From: Wenjunlia vitaminophila DSM 41686
GTDB lineage: Bacteria; Actinomycetota; Actinomycetes; Streptomycetales; Streptomycetaceae
Direction: 5' to 3'
Assembly: GCF_000380165.1 (NCBI RefSeq)
Contig: NZ_KB904668.1
Span: forward strand, 1-64,000
Length of the DNA: 64,000 nt
Below, in pieces: positions 33,575 to 42,221 of the stretch (the first letter of the stretch is position 1; every line of letters starts with the position of its first letter). The notes beneath the pieces were generated by a model. The model saw nothing but the letters and a program-made list of their open reading frames with translations. It searched no databases and was not told the DNA's origin. A program made the position numbers and the translations under genes.

Positions 33575-34399
33575 GTGACCACACAGGAGAACTCCCCGGA
33601 CCAGCAGCAGACCCCCTCGGGCATCAGGCGCAAGGACCTGTTGAAGGCGGCGCTCGTGGCGCCGTTGCCGCTGATCATCGCCGGCGCGGTCCCCGCGCTC
33701 GCCCGTGACCGCGCCTCCTCGGGCAAGCCGCTGGTGCCGACGCCGGCCGCCTGCGAACCGGGAGAAGCCCCGACGCACTCGCAGATGGAGGGCCCGTACT
33801 TCAAGCCCAACTCCCCGGAGCGCACCTCACTGATCGAACCGGGCACCCAGGGGACCCGGCTCACCGTCAGCGGGTACGTCTTCGGACTGTCCTGCCAGCC
33901 GATAGCCAACGCCCTGCTGGACTTCTGGCAGGCCGACGTGTACGGCGCCTACGACAACGCCGGCTACCGGTTCCGCGGGCACCAGTTCACCGATTCCCAG
34001 GGCGCGTTCAGGCTCGCCACGATCGTGCCGGGGCTGTACCCGGGCCGCACCCGGCACATCCACGTCAAGGTCCAGGCGCCCAACAAGCCCATCCTCACCA
34101 CACAGCTCTACTTCCCGGGCGAGCCGCGGAACAACACCGACTCGCTCTTCGACCCCGCGTTGCTGATGAACATCAGGACGGTCGGTTCGGAACAGGAGGG
34201 CACCTTCGACTTCGTGCTGAACGTGGACGGGGGCGGGGGGCCCACGGACCCGCCCGGCGGCACCTGGCAGCCGGGGGTGAGCTACTCCGTCGGGTCCACC
34301 GTCACGTACGGCAGCGGCACCTACCGGTGCCTCCAGGCGCACACCTCCGTCGTCGGCTGGGAACCGCCGAACGCCCCCGCGCTCTGGCAGCCCGTCTGA
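33575..34399 (+). CDS. Tat-exported intradiol dioxygenase with CBM5/12 module
   Basis: The 274-residue protein opens with a twin-arginine signal (RRKDLLKAALVAPLPLII). The dioxygenase core has EGPYFKP and QADVYGAYDN, and the iron ligands are probably one of Y123/Y126 plus Y155, H161 and H163 (GLYPGRTRHIHVKV). The last 45 residues (GGTWQPGVSYSVGSTVTYGSGTY) form a family 5/12 carbohydrate-binding module. A secreted dioxygenase with such a module is known from the cellulolytic strain Streptomyces sp. SirexAA-E, where it acts on lignin-type catechols. The GTG start follows AAGGAG by ten bases. It probably attacks plant phenolics bound to a polymer. Confidence 0.9.
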   Translation: MTTQENSPDQQQTPSGIRRKDLLKAALVAPLPLIIAGAVPALARDRASSGKPLVPTPAACEPGEAPTHSQMEGPYFKPNSPERTSLIEPGTQGTRLTVSGYVFGLSCQPIANALLDFWQADVYGAYDNAGYRFRGHQFTDSQGAFRLATIVPGLYPGRTRHIHVKVQAPNKPILTTQLYFPGEPRNNTDSLFDPALLMNIRTVGSEQEGTFDFVLNVDGGGGPTDPPGGTWQPGVSYSVGSTVTYGSGTYRCLQAHTSVVGWEPPNAPALWQPV

Positions 34400-34408
34400 C
34401 GTTTGAAC

Positions 34409-34443
34409 GGCCGTGCCACCGCCGCCGGGAGGGTGGCACGGCC
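34409..34443 (+). terminator. Terminator after the dioxygenase gene
   Basis: GGCCGTGCCACC and its perfect complement GGTGGCACGGCC enclose a ten-base loop, starting 10 bp after the stop at 34399. It also lies downstream of the convergent cupin gene, which ends at 34516, so it may serve both strands. Confidence 0.8.
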
Positions 34444-34515
34444 CGGAAGGGGTGCCGGCACCGAACGACCGGGGTGCTCGGGGCCGGCACCCGCCCGCGT
34501 CCCGGGTGGTGGGGC

Positions 34516-35004
34516 TCAGCCGGGGGTTCCGGTGTCCCCCGGGCCCGGGTGTCCGCCGGCGGGGCGGTGCTCCTCATCGGACAGGCGCGGGGACCCGGAC
34601 GGGCGCCGGGACTCGGACGGGCGCTGGATTCGCATGCCCGGCCGACGGCGGTGCACCGTCAGGTACGCCATGCCGCGCCCGCCCGCCACCATGGCGCGGG
34701 TCGAGCCGTGTGGGAGCCAGACCAGCTCACCCGCGCCGAGGGGCCGTGGACCCTCCGTGGTGACGAGGGTGCCGTCACCGGCGATGACCAGGACGAGGAC
34801 GTCCAGGTCCGGCTCGGTGTGGGTGTCGATCCGCTCCCCGGGGTGAACGCGGATGACGTTGGCGTCGAGTTGCCGTCCCGGCTCGGACAGCCGCCACACC
34901 GCGCCCGCCGCCGTGTCGAGGTCGGTGAGTGCCCCCGTGTCGCACAGCACCCGGGGGACCGGGGCGTCGGCCGGTTCCGGGGAGGCGGTGCCTGTCTCAG
35001 TCAT
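34516..35004 (-). CDS. Small cupin-domain protein
   Basis: A 162-residue protein with a single cupin: HPGERIDTHTEPDLDVLVLVIAG supplies the first metal-type motif, and LGAGELVWLPHGSTRAM the second. The C-terminal 40 residues are low complexity, rich in P, G and R. The family includes metal-dependent sensors and small enzymes, and no reaction can be assigned. It is divergent from the NsrR-like regulator with about 170 bp between starts, so it shares a control region and may belong to the same nitrosative-stress response. Confidence 0.78.
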   Translation of the reverse strand: MTETGTASPEPADAPVPRVLCDTGALTDLDTAAGAVWRLSEPGRQLDANVIRVHPGERIDTHTEPDLDVLVLVIAGDGTLVTTEGPRPLGAGELVWLPHGSTRAMVAGGRGMAYLTVHRRRPGMRIQRPSESRRPSGSPRLSDEEHRPAGGHPGPGDTGTPG

Positions 35005-35171
35005 GCGTTGCCACCGTTCGACGTGTCCTCGTTCTTCTGGTGTGCCCTCAGGTTCCCGGACCCTCGGGACAGGTGCCCGGGGCCGGTGCGCGGCGCCGGC
35101 CACCGTGGCGCATCCCACACTGCCATGCGCCCATTCTAAATAGGAATCAGGCATGCGCATTTGATAGCGTC

Positions 35172-35624
35172 ATGGTTGTGCGGCTGACAAAGTTCACCGA
35201 CCTGGCGCTCCGTGCCGTGATGCGTCTGGCGGTATCCGACGAAGGTGGCGCCTTACCCACCACCCGCAAGGTGGCAGAGGTCGTGGACGTCCCCTACACC
35301 CACATGGCGAAGGTGATCTCCCGGCTCCAGCACCTCGGCGTGGTCGAGGCCAGGCGTGGTCGAGGCGGCGGGCTCACGTTGACCGGGCTGGGACGGCGCG
35401 CCTCGGTCGGCTGGCTGGTGCGCACGCTGGAGGGGGAGGGGGAGGTCGTCGCCTGCGAGGACGATCCGCCCTGTCCGCTGCGCGGGGCCTGTCGACTCAG
35501 ACGGGCGCTGCGGGACGCGCAGGAGGCCTTCTACGCCACGCTCGATCCGCTCACCGTGGACGACCTGGTGGCGTCGCCCACCGGCCCGGTCCTGATCGGT
35601 CTGGTCGGCCGCGGTCCGAAGTGA
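35172..35624 (+). CDS. nsrR: Rrf2-family NO sensor NsrR
   Basis: This 150-residue Rrf2 regulator has a winged-helix N-terminus (LTKFTDLALRAVMRLA, KVAEVVDVPYTHMAKVISRLQ) and the cysteine trio CEDDPPCPLRGAC, with five residues between each pair, the Fe-S ligand spacing of Streptomyces NsrR. NO damages the cluster and releases DNA. It is directly upstream of a flavohemoglobin, its classical target. The ATG at 35172 was chosen; a GTG at 35178 would shorten it by two residues. A short palindrome ATGCGCAT just upstream is a possible part of its own operator. Confidence 0.9.
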   Translation: MVVRLTKFTDLALRAVMRLAVSDEGGALPTTRKVAEVVDVPYTHMAKVISRLQHLGVVEARRGRGGGLTLTGLGRRASVGWLVRTLEGEGEVVACEDDPPCPLRGACRLRRALRDAQEAFYATLDPLTVDDLVASPTGPVLIGLVGRGPK

Positions 35625-35694
35625 CCGATATTCCGTGCGCGGGCTTTTATCGCGACGGAAAATACGAAGATCATGTACCAGTTAGGAGTTCGGC

Positions 35695-36891
35695 ATGCTC
35701 TCCGAACAGTCCGCTCCGGTCATCCGTGCCACGCTTCCCGCGGTCGGTGCCGCCATCGGTGAGATCGCCGAGCGGTTCTACCACCGGCTCTTCACGAACC
35801 ACCCGGAACTGCTCCGCGACCTGTTCAACCGCGGCAACCAGGCCAACGGAGAGCAGCAGAAGGCGTTGGCGGGCTCCATCGCGGCGTTCGCCGGCATGCT
35901 CCTGGAGCACCCCGACACCCGGCCTGACGCCCTGCTCGACCGGATCGCGCACAAGCACGCCTCGCTCGGCATCACCTCCGACCAGTACAAGATCGTCCAC
36001 CGTCACCTCTCGGCGGCGATAGCCGAGGTGCTCGGCGACGCCGTCACCCCCGAGGTCGCCGAGGCCTGGGACGAGGTCTACTGGTTGATGGCCAACGCGC
36101 TGATCGCCATCGAGGCCCGTCTCTACCGGGAAGCCGGCGTCGCCGAGGGCGAGGTCTGGCAGCGCCTGGAGATCGCCGAGCGGCACGAGGTGACGCCGGA
36201 CGTGGTGTCCTTCGTCCTGCGGCGTCCCGACGGCCGGCCCCTCGCCTCCTTCCGCCCCGGCCAGTACGTCAGCGTCCAGGTGGAACTCCCCGACGGGGCC
36301 CGGCAGATCCGTCAGTACAGCCTCTCCACCGCCCCAGGCCGCCCGCAGTGGCGCATCACCGTCAAGCGCGTGGTGGGCGGGGAGGAGCCGGAGGGCGAGG
36401 TCTCGACCTGGCTGCACCGGAACGCCCGGGTGGGGGACGAGCTCACCGTGTCGGTCCCGTTCGGTGACCTGGTCCTGCCCGAGGGGGACGGCCCGCTGCT
36501 GCTGGCGTCCGCCGGGATCGGCAGCACGCCGATGCTCTCCATGCTCGACCACCTGGCCACCGCCGGATCGCCCCGTCCGGTGACCGTCGTCCACGCCGAC
36601 CGCAGCCCTGCCGACCACGCCCATCGGGAGGAGCTGCGCAGCCTCGTCCGGGCGTGCCCGAGGGCGGAGCTGCACCTGTGGTACGAGGAGCCCGGTGACC
36701 AGGCGCCCGAGGCGGCGTCCGGCCAGGCGGACATCGGCGCGGTGGAACTCCCGGAGGGCCTGACCGCCTACCTGTGCGGCCCGCTGCCCTTCATGCGCTC
36801 GACGCGTGCGGACCTGTTGGCCCGGGGGGTGCCCGCGGAGGCCGTCCACTACGAGGTCTTCGGTCCTGACCTGTGGCTCGGGCAGCAGTGA
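35695..36891 (+). CDS. hmp: Flavohemoglobin, nitric oxide dioxygenase
   Basis: The enzyme oxidises NO to nitrate using O2 and NAD(P)H. The 398 residues comprise a globin domain (1-145, with the proximal histidine in IAHKHASLGI), an FAD domain (GQYVSVQVELPDGARQIRQYSLS), and an NAD domain (PLLLASAGIGSTPMLSML, then YLCGPLPFM). The ATG follows AGGAG at six-base spacing. NsrR is encoded 70 bp upstream, and the small membrane protein follows. This is the standard actinobacterial NO-detoxification pair. Confidence 0.96.
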   Translation: MLSEQSAPVIRATLPAVGAAIGEIAERFYHRLFTNHPELLRDLFNRGNQANGEQQKALAGSIAAFAGMLLEHPDTRPDALLDRIAHKHASLGITSDQYKIVHRHLSAAIAEVLGDAVTPEVAEAWDEVYWLMANALIAIEARLYREAGVAEGEVWQRLEIAERHEVTPDVVSFVLRRPDGRPLASFRPGQYVSVQVELPDGARQIRQYSLSTAPGRPQWRITVKRVVGGEEPEGEVSTWLHRNARVGDELTVSVPFGDLVLPEGDGPLLLASAGIGSTPMLSMLDHLATAGSPRPVTVVHADRSPADHAHREELRSLVRACPRAELHLWYEEPGDQAPEAASGQADIGAVELPEGLTAYLCGPLPFMRSTRADLLARGVPAEAVHYEVFGPDLWLGQQ

Positions 36892-36967
36892 GGGCACCGG
36901 CCCGCCACCCGTACGGTGGTCCACGGCCGGGCGGCGCCCCGGAACCGGTGGAGAAGGAGGGCATCGA

Positions 36968-37393
36968 TTGAACGCCATGTCGGCCGTGGCCGCTGCGGGC
37001 ACCTTCGTCTGGTTGGGGATGGTGCTGGGCATCTCCTTCCTGGAGGCGCCGTTGAAGTTCCGCGCGCCCGGGGTGACGGTGCAGATCGGGCTGGGCATCG
37101 GACGGGTGGTGTTCCGGGCGCTCAACCGGGTCGAGGCGGTGCTGGCCGTGGTCGTGGTCGTGGCCGTCGCCTTCGGGGAGCCCTCGGCCGTCGAGGGGGT
37201 GCTCGCCGCCGTCACCGCGGTGCTGCTGGCCACGCAGCTCATCGCGGTCCGGCCCGCGCTCAACCGCAGGTCCGATCGGGTCCTCTCTGGAGAAACGCTT
37301 CCGCGGTCCCGGACCCACCTGGTGTACGTGGCCCTCGAGGTGGCCAAGGTCGTCGCCCTGCTCACCCTCGGCGTCGCGGTCCTCGCGGGGTGA
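36968..37393 (+). CDS. Small integral membrane protein, TTG start
   Basis: A 141-residue protein with about four membrane segments (GTFVWLGMVLGISFLEAPLK, AVLAVVVVVAVAF, VEGVLAAVTAVLLATQLIA, VALLTLGVAVLAG). I do not recognise a named family beyond conserved actinobacterial membrane proteins. The start is a TTG at 36968 because AAGGAGG ends seven bases upstream; the in-frame ATG at 36977 would be 16 bases away. It follows the flavohemoglobin in the same direction. Its 3' end overlaps the convergent SDR gene by 32 bp. Confidence 0.72.
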   Translation: MNAMSAVAAAGTFVWLGMVLGISFLEAPLKFRAPGVTVQIGLGIGRVVFRALNRVEAVLAVVVVVAVAFGEPSAVEGVLAAVTAVLLATQLIAVRPALNRRSDRVLSGETLPRSRTHLVYVALEVAKVVALLTLGVAVLAG

Positions 37394-38900
37394 GGACGGG
37401 GCCGCGGCCCGACCGGGCGGCGTTGGCGATGTTCCTGGCCATCCCGCCGAACACCACGGCGTGCGACGGGGCCAGGGACCACCAGTAGGCGTGCCCGGCG
37501 AATCCGCGCGGGTGGAACAGCGCCCGCTGGCGGTAGACGGTCCGGCCCTCGGGGTCCCGGCCCACGTGGAGTTCCAGCCAGGCGAGTCCCGGCAGGCGCA
37601 TCTCCGCCCGCAACCGCAGGAGCTCCCCGGGGACGATCTCCTCGACCCGCCAGAAGTCGAGGCAGTCCCCGACCCGCAGTCGGGCCGGGTCCCGGCGCCC
37701 CCGGAGCAGCCCGACCCCACCCACCAGGGTGTCGAGCCACCCCCTGAGGGACCAGGCGATCGGCGACGAGTACCAGCCGTGCTCGCCGCCGATCCCCTCC
37801 ACCACCCGCCACAGCGTCTCCGGCGTGGCGTCCACGACGCGCTCGCGGTGGTCGGTGTAGAGGCTCCCGCCGGCCCAGTCGGGGTCCGTGGGCAGGGGGT
37901 CGCTCGGGGCCCCGGGGGTGGAGGCGGAGGTCCAACGGGTGGCCACGTCCGCCTCGCGCACCCTCTTGAGGGCCAGTCGGATCGCCTCGTCCAGCCCGAC
38001 GAGGGGACGCGGTGGGCCCGGGAGGTAGTCGGCGAGGTCCAGCTCGGCGCAGGTCACCTCGTGTTTGAGGGACTCGACCAACGGTCGGGCGATGCCGCTC
38101 GGCACCGGGGTGACCAGGCCGATCCAGAGGCTGGACAACCGGAGGGTGAGCACCGGCACCGGAATCACCAGCCGTCGTGGCAGACCTGCCACCGCCGCGT
38201 ACCGCCGCATCATCTCCCGGTAGGTGACGGTGTCGGGCCCGCAGATGTCGAAGGTGCGGTTGACGTCGGCGGGCAGCCGCGTGCACGCCGCGAGCAGGCG
38301 CAGCACGTCGCGGATCGCGATGGGCTGGATGCGGGTCCGCAGCCAGCTCGGGGTCACCATCACCGGCAGGCGCTCGGTCAGGTAACGCAGCATCTCGAAC
38401 GAGGCGGAACCAGAGCCGATGATCACGGCCGCCCGCAGCGCGGCCGTCGGCACCCCCGAGGCCAGCAGGACCCGGCCCACCTCGGCCCGGGACCGCAGGT
38501 GCGGTGACAGCTCCTGCTCGGGGACCCCGGACGGGTTGAGACCACCGAGGTAGACGATGCGGCGGACCCCGGCGAGGCGCGCCTGCTCGCCGAAGGTCCG
38601 GGCCGCACGCCGGTCGGTCTCCTCGAAGTCGGGTCCGGTCCCCAACGCGTGCACCAGGTAGTAGGCGACGTCGATCCCGGCCATCGCCGCGGCGACGGAC
38701 CCGGCGTCCGTCACGTCCCCGCGGACCACCTCCACCCGTTCCCTCCAGGGGTGGTCACGCAGCTTCTCGGGCGAGCGGGCCAGGCAGCGCACCGTGTGTC
38801 CCCCGGCCAGCAGCTCGGGCACCAGTCGGCCGCCGACGTAGCCGGTGGCCCCGGTCACCAGGCAGCGCAGCGGTGGCCGCTCACCGTCCACGCCGGTCAC
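37362..38900 (-). CDS. NAD(P)-binding SDR with DUF2867 domain
   Basis: From the GTG at 38900 (GGAGG eight bases upstream) the protein is 512 residues. An atypical SDR domain opens LVTGATGYVGGRLVPELL, with VYLGGLNPSG near residue 120. A C-terminal DUF2867 domain follows (from about 350: ERVVDATPETLWRVVEGIGG, WRVEEIVPGELLRLRAEMRLP). Such fusions are widespread in actinobacteria without a fixed function; roles in lipid or quinone chemistry have been suggested. Longer starts are open upstream but lack ribosome-binding sites. The stop lies inside the convergent membrane-protein gene. Confidence 0.85.
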   Translation of the reverse strand: MTGVDGERPPLRCLVTGATGYVGGRLVPELLAGGHTVRCLARSPEKLRDHPWRERVEVVRGDVTDAGSVAAAMAGIDVAYYLVHALGTGPDFEETDRRAARTFGEQARLAGVRRIVYLGGLNPSGVPEQELSPHLRSRAEVGRVLLASGVPTAALRAAVIIGSGSASFEMLRYLTERLPVMVTPSWLRTRIQPIAIRDVLRLLAACTRLPADVNRTFDICGPDTVTYREMMRRYAAVAGLPRRLVIPVPVLTLRLSSLWIGLVTPVPSGIARPLVESLKHEVTCAELDLADYLPGPPRPLVGLDEAIRLALKRVREADVATRWTSASTPGAPSDPLPTDPDWAGGSLYTDHRERVVDATPETLWRVVEGIGGEHGWYSSPIAWSLRGWLDTLVGGVGLLRGRRDPARLRVGDCLDFWRVEEIVPGELLRLRAEMRLPGLAWLELHVGRDPEGRTVYRQRALFHPRGFAGHAYWWSLAPSHAVVFGGMARNIANAARSGRGPVLTPRGPRRRG

Positions 38901-39224
38901 CGGCCCCGCCTCCGGCCCCGGCCCCGGCCCCGACCCCGGCTCCGGAGCCGATGCCGGTGACCGTGACGGCTGGCTGCGTGGATCGGTCGGGTGTGTGACG
39001 TCGTCCCATGTCGCTCCCCGGGAGGTGGGTCGGTGCGGGCTCCCACCGGCCATGTTTGGCCCCGCGGTGTCCGGCCGCAACCGCGCGGTGGGGAGGGTCC
39101 GGCGGTTGATCCCACCGCGGCCGGTCCGCGGGCGCCCGCCCCGGGATCGGCTAATGCTTGTTTTGTGTAAGCTAATAACATTAGCTTCGGCATGCTGGGC
39201 GACTACGGAAGGACGGGGCAGCCC
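38901..39224. promoter_or_regulatory. Divergent intergenic region (SDR gene / hydrolase-TetR operon)
   Basis: About 320 bp between divergent starts. The right half contains an AT-rich stretch unusual for this GC-rich window, including CTAATGCTTGTTTTGTG and the palindrome at 39169-39187. No gene is supported here. The GGAAGGA ribosome-binding site of the hydrolase lies at 39207-39213. Confidence 0.6.
39169..39187. promoter_or_regulatory. Palindromic operator, probably for the TetR regulator
   Basis: AAGCTAAT, a 3-base AAC spacer and ATTAGCTT form a perfect inverted repeat 38 bp upstream of the hydrolase GTG. A partly matching CTAATGCTT lies just upstream at 39151. Short palindromes at operon promoters are typical TetR operators, and the TetR gene is the second gene of the operon. 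Confidence 0.7.
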
Positions 39225-40040
39225 GTGAACACGACCACCACGGAGTTCCTGGAGACGGCGGGCGGCCGACTCGCGTACGACGACACCGGAGGCGACGGCC
39301 CGCTGGTGATCTGCACTCCCGGGCTCGGTGACCTGCGCGGCGAGTACCGGTTCGTCGTCCCGGCCCTCGCCGCCGCCGGGAGGCGCGTGGCCACCATGGA
39401 CCTGCGCGGCCACGGCGAGTCCTCCACCGGGTGGAACGACCACTCGCCGCAGGCGGTCGGCGCGGACGTCCTCGCGCTGGTGCGGCACCTCGACGCCGGG
39501 CCGGCCGTGCTGATCGGTGAGTCGGTGACCGCGGCCTCCGCGATCTGGGCGGCTGCCGAGGCGCCGGAACTGGTCACGGCCCTGGTGCTCAGCGGCCCGT
39601 TCGCCCGGGACCTCCCGCTGAGCCCGGTCCAGCGGGCCGCGGTGCCGCTCCTCGGCCGGTTCGTTCCGCTGTGGACGGCCTACTGGTCGTCGCTGATGCC
39701 GAGCGCCAAGCCCTCCGACTTCGCCGCCTACCGGGCCGCGCTCGCGGCCAACCTGCGCGAACCGGGCCGCCGGGCCGCGCTCCGCACCATGCTCGCCGCG
39801 TCCAAGGCCGCCTGCTCGGCCCGGGCCGAACAGGTGCGCTGCCCCGCGCTGGTGGTGATGGGCGGCAAGGACCGCGACTTCAAGGACCCGGCCGCCGAGG
39901 CCGCCCACGTCGCCGGCATGGTGCGCGGCAGCGTCACCGTGATCGAGGACGCCGGCCACTACCCCCAGGTCGAGTACCCCAGGGCCTTCGTCGCGGCGGT
40001 CGAGGAGTTCCTCGCGGGCACCGGGGCCGGGAGCGCGTGA
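39225..40040 (+). CDS. Alpha/beta hydrolase
   Basis: This 271-residue protein has the alpha/beta-hydrolase order: ICTPGLGDLRGEYRF (oxyanion region), ATMDLRGHGES, the nucleophile elbow LIGESVTAASA with serine, VVMGGKDRDFKDP with the acid, and EDAGHYPQ with histidine. The substrate is unknown. The GTG at 39225 follows GGAAGGA by eleven bases; the ATG at 39192 would place the start close to the likely operator and lacks a ribosome-binding site. It is translationally coupled to the TetR gene (TGATG). Confidence 0.86.
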   Translation: MNTTTTEFLETAGGRLAYDDTGGDGPLVICTPGLGDLRGEYRFVVPALAAAGRRVATMDLRGHGESSTGWNDHSPQAVGADVLALVRHLDAGPAVLIGESVTAASAIWAAAEAPELVTALVLSGPFARDLPLSPVQRAAVPLLGRFVPLWTAYWSSLMPSAKPSDFAAYRAALAANLREPGRRAALRTMLAASKAACSARAEQVRCPALVVMGGKDRDFKDPAAEAAHVAGMVRGSVTVIEDAGHYPQVEYPRAFVAAVEEFLAGTGAGSA

Positions 40041-40615
40041 TGGCCCGGGCAGGACTCACCCCACGGGTCGTGGTGGACGTGGCCTTGGACCTCGTGGACG
40101 AGCGGGGGGCGGACGCACTGACGCTGGCGGCCGTGGCCAAGCGGGCGGGAGTCGCCACACCCTCCCTGTACAAGCACATCGGCGGACTCGCCGACCTGCG
40201 GCGCATGGTCGCGACGCGGGTCGTGGAGGGGCTGGCGCAGGAACTGAACGCGGCGGTGCTCGGCCTCTCCGGCCGGGACGCCGTCCGCGCGCTGCTCCGC
40301 GCCTACCGGTCCCACGTCAGGAGCCGGCCGCACCGCGTGCGGTTCCTGGAGACCGCCCCCACCCCTGACGACCCCGAGGCGTCGCGGGCGTACCGGGTCG
40401 CGGTTGACGTGATGTTCGCCGCCCTGCGCACCTACGACCTGGTCGAGGGCGAGCGGGTGCGCACCACGCGCCTGTTGCGCTCGATGGTCCACGGCTTCGT
40501 GGTGCTGGAGGTGGCGGGCGGGTTCGGGCTGCCCGAGGACGTGGACGCCACCTTCGAGGAACTGCTGGACGACGCGGAGGCGCTGCTGGACCGCCGCGCC
40601 CCCTCGACCGCCTGA
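40040..40615 (+). CDS. TetR-family repressor
   Basis: A 191-residue TetR-type regulator: DNA-binding domain in the first 50 residues (ALTLAAVAKRAGVATPSLYKHIGGLADLRRMVATRV), then an all-helical ligand domain resembling the TetR_C WHG type (VHGFVVLEVAGGFG). Its ATG overlaps the hydrolase stop by one base, so the pair is one operon. It most likely represses this operon at the 39169-39187 palindrome and responds to a substrate of the hydrolase. Confidence 0.92.
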   Translation: MARAGLTPRVVVDVALDLVDERGADALTLAAVAKRAGVATPSLYKHIGGLADLRRMVATRVVEGLAQELNAAVLGLSGRDAVRALLRAYRSHVRSRPHRVRFLETAPTPDDPEASRAYRVAVDVMFAALRTYDLVEGERVRTTRLLRSMVHGFVVLEVAGGFGLPEDVDATFEELLDDAEALLDRRAPSTA

Positions 40616-40702
40616 CGCCCGGCGGGGTGGTGGACACCGTCGGTCGTCGGTCCCCGGACGTGCCATCCTGGTCAGCACGAGCGGAACGAACTCGGGGGAG
40701 AC

Positions 40703-42160
40703 GTGCGGGAGTTGACGTCGGACGATCCGGTGACCATCGGTCCCTACCGGCTGACGGGCCGGCTCGGTGAGGGCGGCATGGGCCGCGTCTACCTGGGAGA
40801 GTCGCGAGGCGGGCGGCGGGTGGCGGTGAAGGTGGTGCGGCCCGAGGTCGCCGCCGACCCCGGGTTCCGCTCGCGTTTCCGGCGCGAGGTGGAGGCGGCG
40901 AAGACGGTGGGGGGCTTCTGGACGGCGCCGGTGGTGGACGCCGACCCGGACGCCACCGTGCCGTGGGTCGCCAGCGACTACCTGCCGGCGCCCGACCTGG
41001 CCACCCTGGTCAGTGAGCGCGGACCGCTGGACGAGTCCGCCGTGCTGGCCCTCGCCAGGGGGCTGGCCGAGGCGTTGGAGGCGATCCACCGCGCCGGTCT
41101 GGTCCACCGGGACCTCAAGCCGTCGAACGTCCTGGTCACCGGGGACGGACCACGGGTCATCGACTTCGGGATCTCCAAGGCGCTGGAGGGCGCGACGGCG
41201 CTCACCGGGACGGGTTCCGTCATCGGCACCCCCGGGTTCATGTCGCCCGAGCAGGCGTCGGGCGGGACGGTGGGGGCGGCGAGCGACATCTTCTCGCTGG
41301 GCGCCGTGCTGGCCTTCGCGGCCACCGGACGGGAGCCGTTCGGTGGGGGCAGCGCGCCGGCACTGCTCTACCGGGTGGTGCACGACTCCCCCCGTCTCGA
41401 GGGGGTGCCGCCGCGGCTGGTGCACGCGCTGGCGCGGTGTCTGGACAAGGCCCCCGAACGCCGCCCGACGGCGGGGGAACTGCTTGACCTCCTGGTGGGC
41501 GACGGGCAGCGGACGTCAACGGTCCGGATACGGGCCCAGGACTCCGTCCCGCCGACGACCCCCTCCACCCCCGCGTACTCGCCCACCGCCCCGGTGAGCA
41601 GCTCCGGGCAGCAGCCGCCCGCGTCCACGACGGACCCGGACCAGGCCCCGGGCGCGTCCGTCGAGGTGGACTGTGGCCGGCACAGAGGGGGCTGGAAGCG
41701 CGGCGTTCTCGGGGTGGCGGGCGTCCTCGCCGGCTTCGTGTTCCCCAGCGGCCTGGTCTTCGCCGTGGTCGGCGGCGTGCTCCTGCTCTGGGGCCTTGTC
41801 CTGCTGACGAGGCCGTTCCACAGCCGGGTCCTGGCATCCGCACAGGGGCTGGAGTACCGGTTCCGCAAGTCCGTGTGGAGCGGCACCTGGCAGCAACTCG
41901 ACCAGAAGGTGACCCTGGAACCGATGTACCGGGGGAGCACCCGGGCCTGGCGGCTCACCGCCGTCGTCCCCCGCACCACCAAGGTTCCGTTCCGCTTCAA
42001 CCACGTGGCCGGGGGGCAGCGGTTCGCGGCGCAGGTCCTGCGGTTCCGGACGGACACGGACGCGCGCCTGGAACTGACGCGACTGGACGCCGCGCTGCGC
42101 AGGCACGCCCCGGCGTCGTACCGCAGGGATCCGGCTCTGGAGGACCTGCTGGCCCGCTGA
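40703..42160 (+). CDS. Membrane-anchored Ser/Thr protein kinase
   Basis: This 485-residue Hanks-type kinase has a glycine loop RLGEGGMGRVYLGE, VAVKVV lysine, catalytic loop HRDLKPSN, DFGIS and GTPGFMSPEQASGG. A proline/serine/threonine-rich linker (about 275-325) leads to two hydrophobic stretches (GVLGVAGVLAGFVF and LVFAVVGGVLLLWGLVLL) and a cytoplasmic-looking C-terminal domain with no PASTA repeats. The GTG start follows GGGGGAGA. It is a single gene, convergent with gltX and separated from it by a shared hairpin. The signal it senses is not apparent. Confidence 0.9.
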   Translation: MRELTSDDPVTIGPYRLTGRLGEGGMGRVYLGESRGGRRVAVKVVRPEVAADPGFRSRFRREVEAAKTVGGFWTAPVVDADPDATVPWVASDYLPAPDLATLVSERGPLDESAVLALARGLAEALEAIHRAGLVHRDLKPSNVLVTGDGPRVIDFGISKALEGATALTGTGSVIGTPGFMSPEQASGGTVGAASDIFSLGAVLAFAATGREPFGGGSAPALLYRVVHDSPRLEGVPPRLVHALARCLDKAPERRPTAGELLDLLVGDGQRTSTVRIRAQDSVPPTTPSTPAYSPTAPVSSSGQQPPASTTDPDQAPGASVEVDCGRHRGGWKRGVLGVAGVLAGFVFPSGLVFAVVGGVLLLWGLVLLTRPFHSRVLASAQGLEYRFRKSVWSGTWQQLDQKVTLEPMYRGSTRAWRLTAVVPRTTKVPFRFNHVAGGQRFAAQVLRFRTDTDARLELTRLDAALRRHAPASYRRDPALEDLLAR

Positions 42161-42171
42161 GCCGGGCCGGC

Positions 42172-42216
42172 CGCCCCCGGACCGCGTTCCGGTCAACGGC
42201 ACCCGGTCCGGGGGCG
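42172..42216. terminator. Bidirectional terminator between the kinase and gltX
   Basis: CGCCCCCGGACC and its perfect complement GGTCCGGGGGCG, 21 bases apart, lie between the convergent stops at 42160 and 42222. The 12-bp stem can terminate transcription from both sides. Confidence 0.8.
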
Positions 42217-42221
42217 GTGCG

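Noticed and set aside
35671-38286. Long minus-strand open frame opposite the flavohemoglobin and extending into the SDR gene
   Set aside because: Antisense to a well-supported flavohemoglobin; the composition is typical of shadow frames.
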